A program made the position numbers and the translations under genes. A DNA stretch of 64,000 nucleotides from Spartobacteria bacterium UBA695 (GTDB taxonomy: Bacteria > Verrucomicrobiota > Verrucomicrobiia > Chthoniobacterales > Chthoniobacteraceae). Positions 1 to 8,111 of the stretch are shown in pieces (within the stretch, counting starts at the first letter, position 1; every line of letters begins with the position of its first letter). The stretch is from contig DBMP01000024.1 in the NCBI GenBank assembly GCA_002298145.1, forward strand, positions 62,001 through 126,000, written 5' to 3'. Under the pieces are notes generated by a model, which did not search any database, was not told where the DNA came from, and worked only from the letters and a program-made list of their open reading frames with translations.

Positions 1-628
1 GCCTCGGGTAGGAGAAGGCCTTTTCCGGCTCCGCCGAGGCGGGCAGGCGGCAGAGCATGAGTGCCATGCCCAGCGAAAGCGCCGCGCCCATCCAGAAGAC
101 CACCCTCCAGCCCAGCCACGCCCCCAGGAACCCCGAGGCGCTGCGCGAAACCAGGATGCCGATTAAGAGCCCGCTCATAATGGTGCCCACCGTCCGGCCT
201 CGCTTGTGGGGTTGGGCGAGCCCGGCGGCGTAGGGGACCGCGAATTGCGGCGTAATCGAGATGAGCCCGAAGGCGTAGCTCGCCGCGACCATCCAGGGCA
301 GGTTGGGCGAAACTGCCACGGCCGCGCCTGCCGCCGCCGCCACGGCGGCCGAACCGGCGATAAGCCGCTTCTTGTTCATGAGATCGCCCAGCGGCACCAG
401 CAGAAAAAGCCCGCTGGCGTAGCCGAGCTGGGTGGCGACGGCGACCCAGCTCACGGCGGAATGGGAGACGTGGAAGCTGGCGCTGATCAACTCCAGCAGC
501 GGCTGGGCGTAATAGATATTGGCCACCATCACCCCGGCCGTCACTGCCAAAAGCAGGGTGAGCCCGCGCGTCAGGCGGGGCGGTTCATGGGGAATGAGCC
601 CAGGTTGGGTTGACGGATTTTGCGGCAC
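1..628 (-). CDS. MFS transporter, 3' part cut by window edge
   Basis: The minus strand reads as a polytopic membrane protein that runs off the window start, so only the N-terminal ~209 residues are visible. After a short N-terminal segment, the frame has alternating hydrophobic helices and the major facilitator loop between helices 2 and 3 (GDLMNKKRLIAG), followed by a second half-loop HKRGRTVGTIMSG. This fits the drug/sugar efflux branch of the MFS (12-14 helices, usually ~400 aa), so it is probably an inner-membrane exporter; the substrate cannot be told. The likely start is a GTG at 628, just after an in-frame stop and a GGAGGG that sits too close to be an ideal ribosome site, so the start is uncertain. 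The entericidin-like gene lies 48 bp upstream on the same strand. Confidence 0.8.
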   Translation of the reverse strand, partial: MPQNPSTQPGLIPHEPPRLTRGLTLLLAVTAGVMVANIYYAQPLLELISASFHVSHSAVSWVAVATQLGYASGLFLLVPLGDLMNKKRLIAGSAAVAAAAGAAVAVSPNLPWMVAASYAFGLISITPQFAVPYAAGLAQPHKRGRTVGTIMSGLLIGILVSRSASGFLGAWLGWRVVFWMGAALSLGMALMLCRLPASAEPEKAFSYPR

Positions 629-676
629 CCCTCCAGCCTAGGAAAGCCGGAGAAAATGTCGAGTGGTCAAGCGCGG

Positions 677-811
677 CTAATTGCTCGCAGCGCGCTGAAT
701 GCCGCTACCCGCGGAACTCACATCGCGTCCGATGCCGCGCATCGTATTGCAGCCGGATACGGCCAAGGCAATCAGTAAGACCCCAAATACGGTACAGATC
801 AGTTTTTTCAC
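677..811 (-). CDS. entericidin-like small lipoprotein
   Basis: A 44-residue frame starts at a GTG preceded by GAGGG at 7-nt spacing. It encodes MKK, a hydrophobic stretch and a lipobox ending ...LAVSG-C at residue 21, then a short tail with NTMRGIGRD and GIQRAA. This is the layout of the EcnA/EcnB (entericidin) family: a signal peptide, one lipidated cysteine and about 20 mature residues with alternating glycines. Members are small membrane lipoproteins; EcnA/EcnB of enterics act as an antidote/toxin pair, but the role here is unknown. A paralogue with the same tail pattern is at 45199-45345. Divergent from the DUF486 gene. Confidence 0.75.
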   Translation of the reverse strand: MKKLICTVFGVLLIALAVSGCNTMRGIGRDVSSAGSGIQRAASN

Positions 812-922
812 AGTGTAGCCCTCGGTTACGGTTGGCATATCGTAGCACATGCCGTAGCCGGACGCACCTTTTTGTTCTTGGGGGGATTGCGCGGCTGCCG
901 GGCTTCGGTATGATTATTTCCC

Positions 923-1264
923 GTGAAGCCGTTTATCCTGTGCCCTCTCCTTTTGACCGCCTCCAATGTGTTCATGACCTTTGCCTGGTATGGACACTTG
1001 AAGAATTTATCCCACCGCCCCTGGATTGTGGCGGTCATCGTCAGCTGGCTTATTGCCGCGTTCGAGTACCTCCTGCAAGTGCCCGCCAACCGCATCGGCG
1101 CGACGGCGATGAGCCTCCCGCAGCTCAAAATCATGCAGGAGGTGATCTCGCTCACGGTGTTTATGCCTTTCGCCGTCCTTTACATGCAGACGCCGCTGAA
1201 GCTGGATTACCTCTACGCGGCCCTCTGCATTGCCGGGGCAGTCTACTTTATTTTCCGGGGCTGA
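923..1264 (+). CDS. DUF486/DMT-family small membrane protein
   Basis: A 113-residue protein starts at a GTG (MKPFILCPLLLTASN). It has four predicted membrane segments, and the family signature is visible in FMTFAWYGHLKNL near residue 18 and QVPANRIG near residue 53. DUF486 proteins are small drug/metabolite-transporter-like integral membrane proteins of about 110 aa with no established substrate. The length is full. It is convergent with the aminotransferase, with 24 bp between the ends. Confidence 0.85.
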   Translation: MKPFILCPLLLTASNVFMTFAWYGHLKNLSHRPWIVAVIVSWLIAAFEYLLQVPANRIGATAMSLPQLKIMQEVISLTVFMPFAVLYMQTPLKLDYLYAALCIAGAVYFIFRG

Positions 1265-1288
1265 CCTGGCCTGGGAGCGCCTGGGCGC

Positions 1289-2683
1289 TTAGCTCCTGGA
1301 GCCGACTTTTTTCAGCGAGCTTTTCATGAAATTCCCCCCAAGCTCCCAGATCGGGCCCGGGAATTTGCTGCACAGGCTTAAGACGGAATCGAATGCGTTG
1401 ACGAAAAGATCGACTTCCTTCTCTGTAATGATGAGCGGCGGGAGAATTTTGACGATGTCCACGGCGTGACCGGCGATTTGCGAGAGCACCCGGTGGCGGC
1501 TCAGCAGCGAGGTGACGACCATCTGTGTGAACAGCTCGGTCTCCATCTTGTGCAGGAGCTTCCAGCCCATCTTCGGGGCAAATTCCTTCGGTTCCTGGAA
1601 TTCGATGGCGATGATGAGCCCCTTGCCGCGTACTTCCTTGATGACGGAGTGCCGGGCTTTGAGCGCGTTGAGCTTTTCCATGAGCAGCGCGCCCATTTTG
1701 GCGCTGTTTTCCACGAGCTTCTCATCCTCGATGACCTGCAAGGTGGCCAGGCCGCACGCCATGGCCAGGTTATTGCGGCCAAAGGTGGAGGAGTGGACCA
1801 CGCAGCGTTTCAGGTCGCTAAAGGTGCCCTGGTAGATGGAGCGCCGCATGACGATGGCCCCGCACGGGACGTAGCCGCCGCTGAGCGACTTGGCTAGCGT
1901 GATGATATCCGGCTCCAGGCCCCACTGCTGGTAGCCGAACCACGTTCCGGTGCGCCCGAGGCCGGTCTGCACTTCGTCGGAGATGAGCAGCGTGCCGTAT
2001 TTGCGACAAAGCGCCTGGGCCTGCTGGAAGAAATCCCCCTCGGGATAGTGGACGCCCTTGCCCTGGACGGTTTCGATGACGAGCGCGGCGTATTTTTGCG
2101 TGGAAAGGAGCGCCTCCAGCGTTTGAAGGTCCCCCATGGCCACGCGGTCGCAGCCGGGCAGGTAGGGCCCGAAGCCTTCGCGGAAGCTCTCGCAGCCCAT
2201 CATGGAAAGCGAGCCCATGGAGAGGCCGTGGAAGGCGTTGGCCAGGGAGATCATCCCCTCGCGCCCCGTGGCGGCCCGGGCGAATTTGATGGCTCCTTCG
2301 TTGGCCTCGGTGCCGGAGTTGCAGAAAAAGACGGCGTTGAGGTGGTTATCGAGCTTCTTGACGAGCGCCTCGGCCAGGAGGCCGCTCAAGAGGGCGCAGT
2401 CCATCTGCACCATGTTGGGCAGGTCCATGTCCAGCACGTCCTGGATGGCTTTTTTCACCACCGGATGGTTGCGGCCGATGTTGTAGACGCTGTAGCCGCT
2501 GAGGAAATCGAGGTAGGCGTTCCCCTCCCGGTCGTAGAGGTAGGCCCCCTCGGCTCGGGCGTAGATTTTGTCGAACCCGATGGTGCGCTGTACTTGGACG
2601 AGGGTCTGGTTCACGTAGCGTTCGTGGAGATCGTAGTTCTCGCCGAGCCGCTCGGTGACGAGTTGCTTGAGGTCTAGAGGCAT
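1289..2683 (-). CDS. class III PLP-dependent aminotransferase
   Basis: A protein of 464 aa if started at MPLDLKQL; the open frame extends 55 codons further upstream but the extra residues look non-coding. It is a fold-type I, class III aminotransferase: the N-terminal part has FLSGYSVYNIGRNHP, the cofactor region has NSGTEANEGAIKFARA, the aspartate motif is LISDEVQTGLGRTG, and the PLP lysine lies in LAKSLSGGYVPCGA. Related enzymes transfer amino groups from ornithine, putrescine, GABA or acetylornithine to 2-oxo acids in the cytoplasm; the substrate cannot be assigned. No clear Shine-Dalgarno sequence is seen. It is divergent from the amino-acid binding protein gene, 188 bp away. Confidence 0.9.
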   Translation of the reverse strand: MPLDLKQLVTERLGENYDLHERYVNQTLVQVQRTIGFDKIYARAEGAYLYDREGNAYLDFLSGYSVYNIGRNHPVVKKAIQDVLDMDLPNMVQMDCALLSGLLAEALVKKLDNHLNAVFFCNSGTEANEGAIKFARAATGREGMISLANAFHGLSMGSLSMMGCESFREGFGPYLPGCDRVAMGDLQTLEALLSTQKYAALVIETVQGKGVHYPEGDFFQQAQALCRKYGTLLISDEVQTGLGRTGTWFGYQQWGLEPDIITLAKSLSGGYVPCGAIVMRRSIYQGTFSDLKRCVVHSSTFGRNNLAMACGLATLQVIEDEKLVENSAKMGALLMEKLNALKARHSVIKEVRGKGLIIAIEFQEPKEFAPKMGWKLLHKMETELFTQMVVTSLLSRHRVLSQIAGHAVDIVKILPPLIITEKEVDLFVNAFDSVLSLCSKFPGPIWELGGNFMKSSLKKVGSRS

Positions 2684-2740
2684 AATTTGGAAGGTAACTA
2701 TGGTAGACCGATCCGGCGGAGTTCCAACTGGAAAAAACAT

Positions 2741-2818
2741 CCGGGAAAAGCCGGAGCTTTTTGCCGGGAAAAATCCCTCACCCGAGGGGCCCTGCGCGCT
2801 TGCAGTTTTACCCGAGGG
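2741..2818. promoter_or_regulatory. paired direct repeats in divergent intergenic region
   Basis: The 188-bp gap between the aminotransferase and the amino-acid binding protein gene holds two pairs of direct repeats: CCGGGAAAA at 2741 and 2764, and CCCGAGGG at 2781 and 2811 (30 bp apart, close to three helical turns). Such spacing suits a regulator binding on one face of the DNA. A regulatory role is inference. Confidence 0.3.
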
Positions 2819-2871
2819 CGCTATCCTCGCCCGCTGACGTTGCACCAAAACGCCCTCCGCTGATTTTCGCT

Positions 2872-3990
2872 ATGAAACGCATCTCTTTTTTCGCCATGGC
2901 CGCCTTGATCGCTCTAGGGGCCGCCGTTTACGCCCAGGATGAAATCAAGATCGGGGTCTACGCCTCCCTCACGGGCGGCCAGGCCAGCTTCGGGATTTCC
3001 CAGACCAACGCCATCCAGTTGGCCATGGAGGAGATTAACAAGGCGGGCGGGGTGCTGGGCAAGCCGGTCAAGCTGATCGTGGACGACGACCGCTCGACGC
3101 CCGGCGAATCAGCCACCATTGTTCGCAAACAAATCGCCAACGACAAGGTGTGTGCCATTCTGGGGGAATTCGCCTCCTCCCGCTCGCTCGAAGGCGGCCC
3201 GATCTGCCAGGAAAATAAAATCCCGATGATTTCCCCCGGCTCGACGAACCCGAAGGTGACGGAGATCGGCGACTACATCTTCCGCACCTGCTTCCTGGAT
3301 TCCTTCCAGGGAGAGGTCATGGCCCGCTTCGCGCTGGAAAAGGGCTACAAAAAGGCGGCCATCCTCACGGACGAAAAGCAGGACTACAGCAAGGGCCTAT
3401 CGCAGTATTTTAAAGAGAATTTCACCAAAAACGGCGGGCAGATCGTCAAGGAGCAGAGCTACAGCAGCGGCGACAAGGATTTCCGTGCCCAGCTGACCTC
3501 GATCAAATCGACCAAGCCGGACGTGATTTTCCTCCCCGGCTACTACAATGAGGTGGCGCTCGTGGGCAAACAGGCCCGGCAATTCGGCATCAAGGCCCCC
3601 ATGATGGGCGGCGACGGCTGGGAGGGCGACGCGCTCCTAAAGGTGGCGGGGACCTCGCTGGACGGCTGCTTCTTCTCCACCCACTTCTCGGCGGATAACC
3701 AGGACCCGGCGGTCCAGGCGTTCATCAATAACTACAAGGCGAAATTTGGCGCCGTGCCCGACTGCCAGGCGGCTCTCGGCTACGACACGATGCGCTTGCT
3801 GGCGCAGGCGATCGAACGGGCGAAATCGACCGACCCGAAGGCGATCCGCGACGCGGTGGCGATCACGAAAGATTTCTCCGGCGTGACGGGCAAGATCACG
3901 CTCGACGCGAACCGCAACGCCAGCAAACCAGCGGTCGTGCAGACCATCGGCGAGGGGCGGTTTAAGTTTGTGGAGAACGTCGCGCCGTAA
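2872..3990 (+). CDS. livJ: branched-chain amino acid ABC transporter, periplasmic binding protein
   Basis: 372 aa, started at MKRISFFAMAAL rather than at an upstream in-frame ATG because a clean signal peptide follows, with probable cleavage after AVYA. The mature part begins EIKIGVYASLTGGQASFG, typical of the type I (Leu/Ile/Val, amide) periplasmic binding-protein fold, and carries the ligand-contact stretches ILGEFASSRSLE and ISPGSTNPKVTE. It delivers amino acids to the LivHMGF membrane complex encoded just downstream. The exact ligand (branched-chain amino acids or others) is not determined by sequence. One unrelated gene separates it from livH. Confidence 0.9.
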   Translation: MKRISFFAMAALIALGAAVYAQDEIKIGVYASLTGGQASFGISQTNAIQLAMEEINKAGGVLGKPVKLIVDDDRSTPGESATIVRKQIANDKVCAILGEFASSRSLEGGPICQENKIPMISPGSTNPKVTEIGDYIFRTCFLDSFQGEVMARFALEKGYKKAAILTDEKQDYSKGLSQYFKENFTKNGGQIVKEQSYSSGDKDFRAQLTSIKSTKPDVIFLPGYYNEVALVGKQARQFGIKAPMMGGDGWEGDALLKVAGTSLDGCFFSTHFSADNQDPAVQAFINNYKAKFGAVPDCQAALGYDTMRLLAQAIERAKSTDPKAIRDAVAITKDFSGVTGKITLDANRNASKPAVVQTIGEGRFKFVENVAP

Positions 3991-4006
3991 GAGAAAAGGA
4001 TAAACC

Positions 4007-4432
4007 GTGCAGAAAGCCAAAATAGATTGGCTGGGCTGGGGATTGATTGTTCTTTTCCTGCTTTTTCTGTTGAGTTTGAGTTTCGATGGTCTCCGTTGCC
4101 CTATTTGGCATGGAAAAGAACTTGCCGCTCGCCATAGCTTGGATGAGATCGTTTATGCCCTAAATGCCTACTATTTCGAGTATGGGGTGATGCCAAAAGG
4201 CAGCGGTGCTGAAGTATTGGCAGCTCTTCGGGGAAAGAATCTGAAGGACATTAGGTTTTATGAACCGGGATCGAGGCATTTGAATTTAAAAGGGGAGCTG
4301 CTTGATCCCTGGGGCACGCCATATCGCATTGGGGCGACGAAATCTGGCTACGCTTGGGCGTATTCATGCGGTGCGAATAAAACCGATGAAGGGGGAGCCT
4401 GGGGATCGGATGATGTTTCCAGTTGGCAGTAG
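4007..4432 (+). CDS. GspG-like pseudopilin core protein without prepilin motif
   Basis: A 141-residue protein with a GTG start (17 bp after the binding protein gene). The C-terminal half matches the T2SS major pseudopilin GspG: an Ala/Tyr-rich stretch near residues 45-55 (EIVYALNAYYFEYGVMPKG), then LLDPWGTPYRI, and a tail SCGANKTDEGGAWGSDD resembling the calcium-binding GspG C-terminus. The N-terminus has one hydrophobic helix (residues 11-27) but no prepilin peptidase site of the G-FTLxE type. The gene is visibly more AT-rich than the flanking liv genes. No other secretion gene is nearby, so its job is unknown; it may be a membrane-anchored pseudopilin-like orphan acquired by transfer. Confidence 0.65.
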   Translation: MQKAKIDWLGWGLIVLFLLFLLSLSFDGLRCPIWHGKELAARHSLDEIVYALNAYYFEYGVMPKGSGAEVLAALRGKNLKDIRFYEPGSRHLNLKGELLDPWGTPYRIGATKSGYAWAYSCGANKTDEGGAWGSDDVSSWQ

Positions 4433-4623
4433 CCTGCGGCGTTTAGTTTTATAAAGACAAACCCGATATGGGGATTGCTCCTTCTGTTTGGGACGGTGGT
4501 GGGTGCGTGCCTTCTAGCCCGTATGTTGCACTTTTTTTGCCACTTCTAGGCGCAAGGGCATGCTCAGTCTTGACTTAGGCAGGCCGAGCCCCTCATTTTG
4601 ACCTGATTTTAACCTAAGCTTCA

Positions 4624-5553
4624 GTGATCCAGTTTTTGCAGCAACTCATTAACGGCCTCGCGCTCGGCTCCATCTATGCCTTGATCGCGCTGGGGTACAC
4701 CATGGTTTATGGGGTGCTCAAGTTTATCAATTTCGCGCACGGCGATATTTACATGGTCGGCGCGTTCGTCGGCCTGTATGTGACGCCCTGGGTCTGGAAG
4801 GTGATTCCGCCGGGCCAGGATCCCTCGAAGTTCAACTGGAACACGACCGCCGGGGGGCTCGTCGTGATGCTCATCTCGATGGTCGTTTGCGCCGTGCTGG
4901 GCATTCTGATCGAACGGCTGGTTTACCGCCCGTTGCGCAATCGCCCTCGGCTGACGGTCCTCATTACTGCCATTGGCGTTTCCATTTTCCTCGAAAACTT
5001 CGGCCAGTACCTCTTCGGGGCCGATCCGAAGTCCTTTCCTGATATTCTCCCCGATCGAACCATCGACATCGGGGATTTGAGTATTTTCATGAACCAGATC
5101 GTGGTCTTCGTCACGACGATCGTTCTGCTGGTGGCCCTGCGCTACATCGTTATGAAGACCCGGATGGGGACGGCGATGCGGGCGCTTTCGTACAACACGA
5201 CCGCCGCCTCGCTCATGGGGATCAACAACGATGTCATTATCGCCTTCACCTTCGGGCTCGGGTCGGCGCTGGCGGCTGCGGCGGGGATCTTGAATGCGAT
5301 CAACTACCCGAGCATTGATCCGCTGATGGGCATTCTGCCGGGCATCAAGGCCTTCGTCGCGGCGGTGCTGGGCGGTATCGGGAACCTGCCCGGGGCCGTG
5401 GTCGGCGGGCTGCTCCTGGGGGTGCTCGAAACAATGGTGGTCGGCTATATTTCGCCCATGTACCGGGACGCCATTGCGTTCGCGGCGCTGATTTTCATTC
5501 TGCTCTTCCGACCCAACGGGCTCTTTGGGAAAATCGAAAAGGAGAAAGTTTAA
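4624..5553 (+). CDS. livH: branched-chain amino acid ABC transporter permease LivH
   Basis: 309 aa with a GTG start. About eight membrane helices; the N-terminal LINGLALGSIYALIALGYT and the cytoplasmic coupling loop PGIKAFVAAVLGGIGNLPGA near residue 240 are characteristic of LivH. It forms the translocation channel with LivM. First of four tightly packed genes (livH-livM-livG-livF); the 190-bp AT-richer gap before it contains a TTGACTT box near 4571 that may be part of a promoter. Confidence 0.93.
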   Translation: MIQFLQQLINGLALGSIYALIALGYTMVYGVLKFINFAHGDIYMVGAFVGLYVTPWVWKVIPPGQDPSKFNWNTTAGGLVVMLISMVVCAVLGILIERLVYRPLRNRPRLTVLITAIGVSIFLENFGQYLFGADPKSFPDILPDRTIDIGDLSIFMNQIVVFVTTIVLLVALRYIVMKTRMGTAMRALSYNTTAASLMGINNDVIIAFTFGLGSALAAAAGILNAINYPSIDPLMGILPGIKAFVAAVLGGIGNLPGAVVGGLLLGVLETMVVGYISPMYRDAIAFAALIFILLFRPNGLFGKIEKEKV

Positions 5554-5565
5554 GCACGCTGGCTT

Positions 5566-6549
5566 ATGAACCGCCCCAAGACCTGGCTTCTGCTTTCGAT
5601 TCTCGCCGCATGGGTGATTTCCCGTTTCCAGGGAGCGATCAATCCGTACTACTACGACATCCTCATTACCATCGGCATCAATATCATCCTCGGGGTGAGC
5701 CTGAACCTGGTGACGGGGTACACGGGGCAGTTTTCGCTGGGGCACGCCGGGTTTATGTCGGTGGGGGCCTATGCCAGCGCAATGGTGACGCTGAGCGTTG
5801 GGGCGCATGCGCGCGGGGAGAGTCTTATTTTTATCGGCGCGCTGCTGGTGGGCGGGCTGAGCGCGGCTCTGGCGGGGCTGCTCGTCGGCGGGCCGTCGCT
5901 GCGGCTTAAGGGGGATTACCTGGCCATTGTCACCCTTGGTTTTGCGGAGATTATCCGCGTGGTTTTTGAAAACGTCGAGGCGGTGGGGGCAGCGCGAGGG
6001 CTCTCGATCCCGGTGCACACGACGGACTTTTTCTGGACGTTCCTTTCCGTCGCGCTGACGATCTACGTTGTCGTGTTTCTCGTCCACTCCACCTATGGGC
6101 GCGGATTCCTGACGGTGCGCGACGACGAGGTGGCCGCCGAAGCGATGGGGATTAATGCCACGAAGTATAAAGTGCTCGCGTTCGTGGTGGCGGCGTTCTT
6201 CGCGGGGATCGCGGGCGGGCTTTACGCGCATTTTAAGCAGTTCATCCACCCGGAGGGCTTTGGCTATCTGCGCTCGGTGGATATCGTGGTGATCGTGATC
6301 CTGGGAGGGATGGGGAACACGCCGGGGGTGATCATCGCCGCCGTGCTCTTGACGATTTTGCCGGAGGGGCTCCGGGCCCTGGGGAGCTGGTCGGCGCTGC
6401 CGGAGGCGATCCGGCCGCTGATCCAGAACCGGATGATTCTCTACTCGCTGCTTTTAATTGCGCTGATGCTGTTGCGGCCCCAGGGGCTCTTTTCGACGGG
6501 CGGGCGGCTGACCAAGTGGCTTAAGCGTGGGAAGGGGGCGGCGGCATGA
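5566..6549 (+). CDS. livM: branched-chain amino acid ABC transporter permease LivM
   Basis: 327 aa, the second permease of the importer. The diagnostic segments are GVSLNLVTGYTGQFSLGHAGFM near residue 45 and the coupling loop IVVIVILGGMGNTPGV near residue 245, both typical of LivM. It begins 12 bp after livH and overlaps the start of livG by four bases (ATGA), so translation is coupled. Confidence 0.93.
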   Translation: MNRPKTWLLLSILAAWVISRFQGAINPYYYDILITIGINIILGVSLNLVTGYTGQFSLGHAGFMSVGAYASAMVTLSVGAHARGESLIFIGALLVGGLSAALAGLLVGGPSLRLKGDYLAIVTLGFAEIIRVVFENVEAVGAARGLSIPVHTTDFFWTFLSVALTIYVVVFLVHSTYGRGFLTVRDDEVAAEAMGINATKYKVLAFVVAAFFAGIAGGLYAHFKQFIHPEGFGYLRSVDIVVIVILGGMGNTPGVIIAAVLLTILPEGLRALGSWSALPEAIRPLIQNRMILYSLLLIALMLLRPQGLFSTGGRLTKWLKRGKGAAA

Positions 6550-7316
6550 GTGTCAGCAGCGCGCTGTTAGAGGTCGATCAATGCACGGTGCAGTTCGGCG
6601 GTTTGAAGGCCGTCTCCGAACTCGATTTGCGTATTCACGAAGGCGAACTCGTGGGCCTCATCGGGCCGAACGGTGCGGGCAAAACGACGATTTTCAACCT
6701 GATCACCGGCGTTTACCAGCCCACTGATGGCGACATCTGGTTCGACGGCCAGTCGGTGGTCGGCCACAAGCCCTACCAGATTACCGCGCGGGGCATTGCG
6801 CGAACGTTCCAGAATATCCGGCTTTTTTCGTCGCTGAGCGTCTTTGACAACGTCCGGGCTGCCTGCAATCTGCACCTCAAGCACGGCATTTCGCATGCGC
6901 TCTGGCGCGGCGGGGCGTTCGCGCGGGAGGAGGCGGAGATCGCGGAGCGCGTCGATGGGTTACTCGATATTTTCCACCTCTCCCACCTACGCAACGCGGA
7001 GTGCACGAGCCTGCCCTATGGCGACCAGCGGCGGCTGGAAATCGTCCGCGCTCTGGCGACTCGGCCCAAGCTGCTCCTGCTGGACGAACCGGCTGCCGGG
7101 ATGAACCCGACGGAGAAGGGGGAGCTGATGCGCCTCATCCGGTTTGCGCAGGAGAAATTCCAGCTCGCCGTGCTGCTCGTGGAGCACGACATGCGGGTGG
7201 TGATGGGCATTTGCGAGCGGATCGCGGTGATCGACTACGGTGTGAAAATCGCCGAGGGGACGCCGGAGGCGATCCGCAATGACCGGAAGGTGATTGAGGC
7301 TTACCTGGGGGAATAA
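6546..7316 (+). CDS. livG: branched-chain amino acid ABC transporter ATPase LivG
   Basis: 256 aa nucleotide-binding subunit. Walker A is GPNGAGKTTIFN near residue 40, the Q-loop region ARTFQNIRLF follows, and Walker B is LLLLDEPAAGMNP, followed by a D/H-loop region ending VLLVEHDMRVVM. The signature motif reads LPYGDQRRLE rather than LSGGQ, as is common in LivG. It pairs with LivF to energise LivHM. Eight bases separate it from livF. Confidence 0.93.
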   Translation: MSVSSALLEVDQCTVQFGGLKAVSELDLRIHEGELVGLIGPNGAGKTTIFNLITGVYQPTDGDIWFDGQSVVGHKPYQITARGIARTFQNIRLFSSLSVFDNVRAACNLHLKHGISHALWRGGAFAREEAEIAERVDGLLDIFHLSHLRNAECTSLPYGDQRRLEIVRALATRPKLLLLDEPAAGMNPTEKGELMRLIRFAQEKFQLAVLLVEHDMRVVMGICERIAVIDYGVKIAEGTPEAIRNDRKVIEAYLGE

Positions 7317-7324
7317 ACGAACCA

Positions 7325-8032
7325 ATGCTGCAAATCCGCGATCTCCATGTTAACTACGGGGCCATTACGGCGCTGCACGGGATCAATATCGACGTGCCCA
7401 AGGGGAGCATTGTGACGCTCATCGGCGCGAACGGCGCGGGGAAGTCGACGACGCTGAGGGCGGTCTCGGGCATTACGCGGGCGCAAAAAGGGAGCATTGT
7501 TTTCGACGGTGAGGAGATCGTGCATCTCGCCCCGCACAAGATCGTGGGCCGGGGGCTCTGCCATGTGCCGGAGGGGCGGATGATTTTTGCCAATCTCTCG
7601 GTGATGGAGAACCTGCTCATGGGAGCCTATCGGCGCAACGATCGGAAGGCGTTCGGGGGGGATCTCGACTATATTTTCGACATTTTCCCCCGGCTCAAGG
7701 AGCGCAAAGCCCAGAGCGCGGGGACGCTTTCGGGCGGTGAACAGCAGATGCTGGCCATTGGCCGCGCGCTGATGAGCAAACCGCGCTGCCTGATGCTGGA
7801 CGAGCCCTCGCTGGGCATCGCGCCGCTCCTGGTGAAGACGATTTTCGAGAAGATCGTCGAGGTGAACAAAAACCTCGGCATCACGGTGCTGCTGGTGGAG
7901 CAAAATGCCAACCTGGCGCTGGAAATTTCGCAGTTCGGCTATGTGCTGGAGACGGGGCGGATTATCCTCTCCGATGCTTCCGCCAAGCTCCGCGAGGACC
8001 CGCAGGTGAAGGAATGTTACCTGGGCGGGTAG
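7325..8032 (+). CDS. livF: branched-chain amino acid ABC transporter ATPase LivF
   Basis: 235 aa, the second ATPase of the importer. Walker A is GANGAGKSTTLRAVSG near residue 36, the signature is LSGGEQQMLAIGRAL, and Walker B is LMLDEPSLGIAPLL. The short length and AGTLSGGEQQ context are typical of LivF. Last gene of the operon; mutL follows after 79 bp. Confidence 0.93.
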   Translation: MLQIRDLHVNYGAITALHGINIDVPKGSIVTLIGANGAGKSTTLRAVSGITRAQKGSIVFDGEEIVHLAPHKIVGRGLCHVPEGRMIFANLSVMENLLMGAYRRNDRKAFGGDLDYIFDIFPRLKERKAQSAGTLSGGEQQMLAIGRALMSKPRCLMLDEPSLGIAPLLVKTIFEKIVEVNKNLGITVLLVEQNANLALEISQFGYVLETGRIILSDASAKLREDPQVKECYLGG

Positions 8033-8111
8033 GGGCGGAAGACGCGGAGACAGGGGAGAGGAAAGATTCTTTTTCCCGCGAGCCCGGGTTCCTGCTAGTC
8101 TCTTTCCCCCA

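Noticed and set aside
4433..4623. Possible small RNA in the gap before livH
   Set aside because: AT-richer than its surroundings and with a TTGACTT box, but no clear hairpin plus T-run or conserved structure; only a promoter is suggested.
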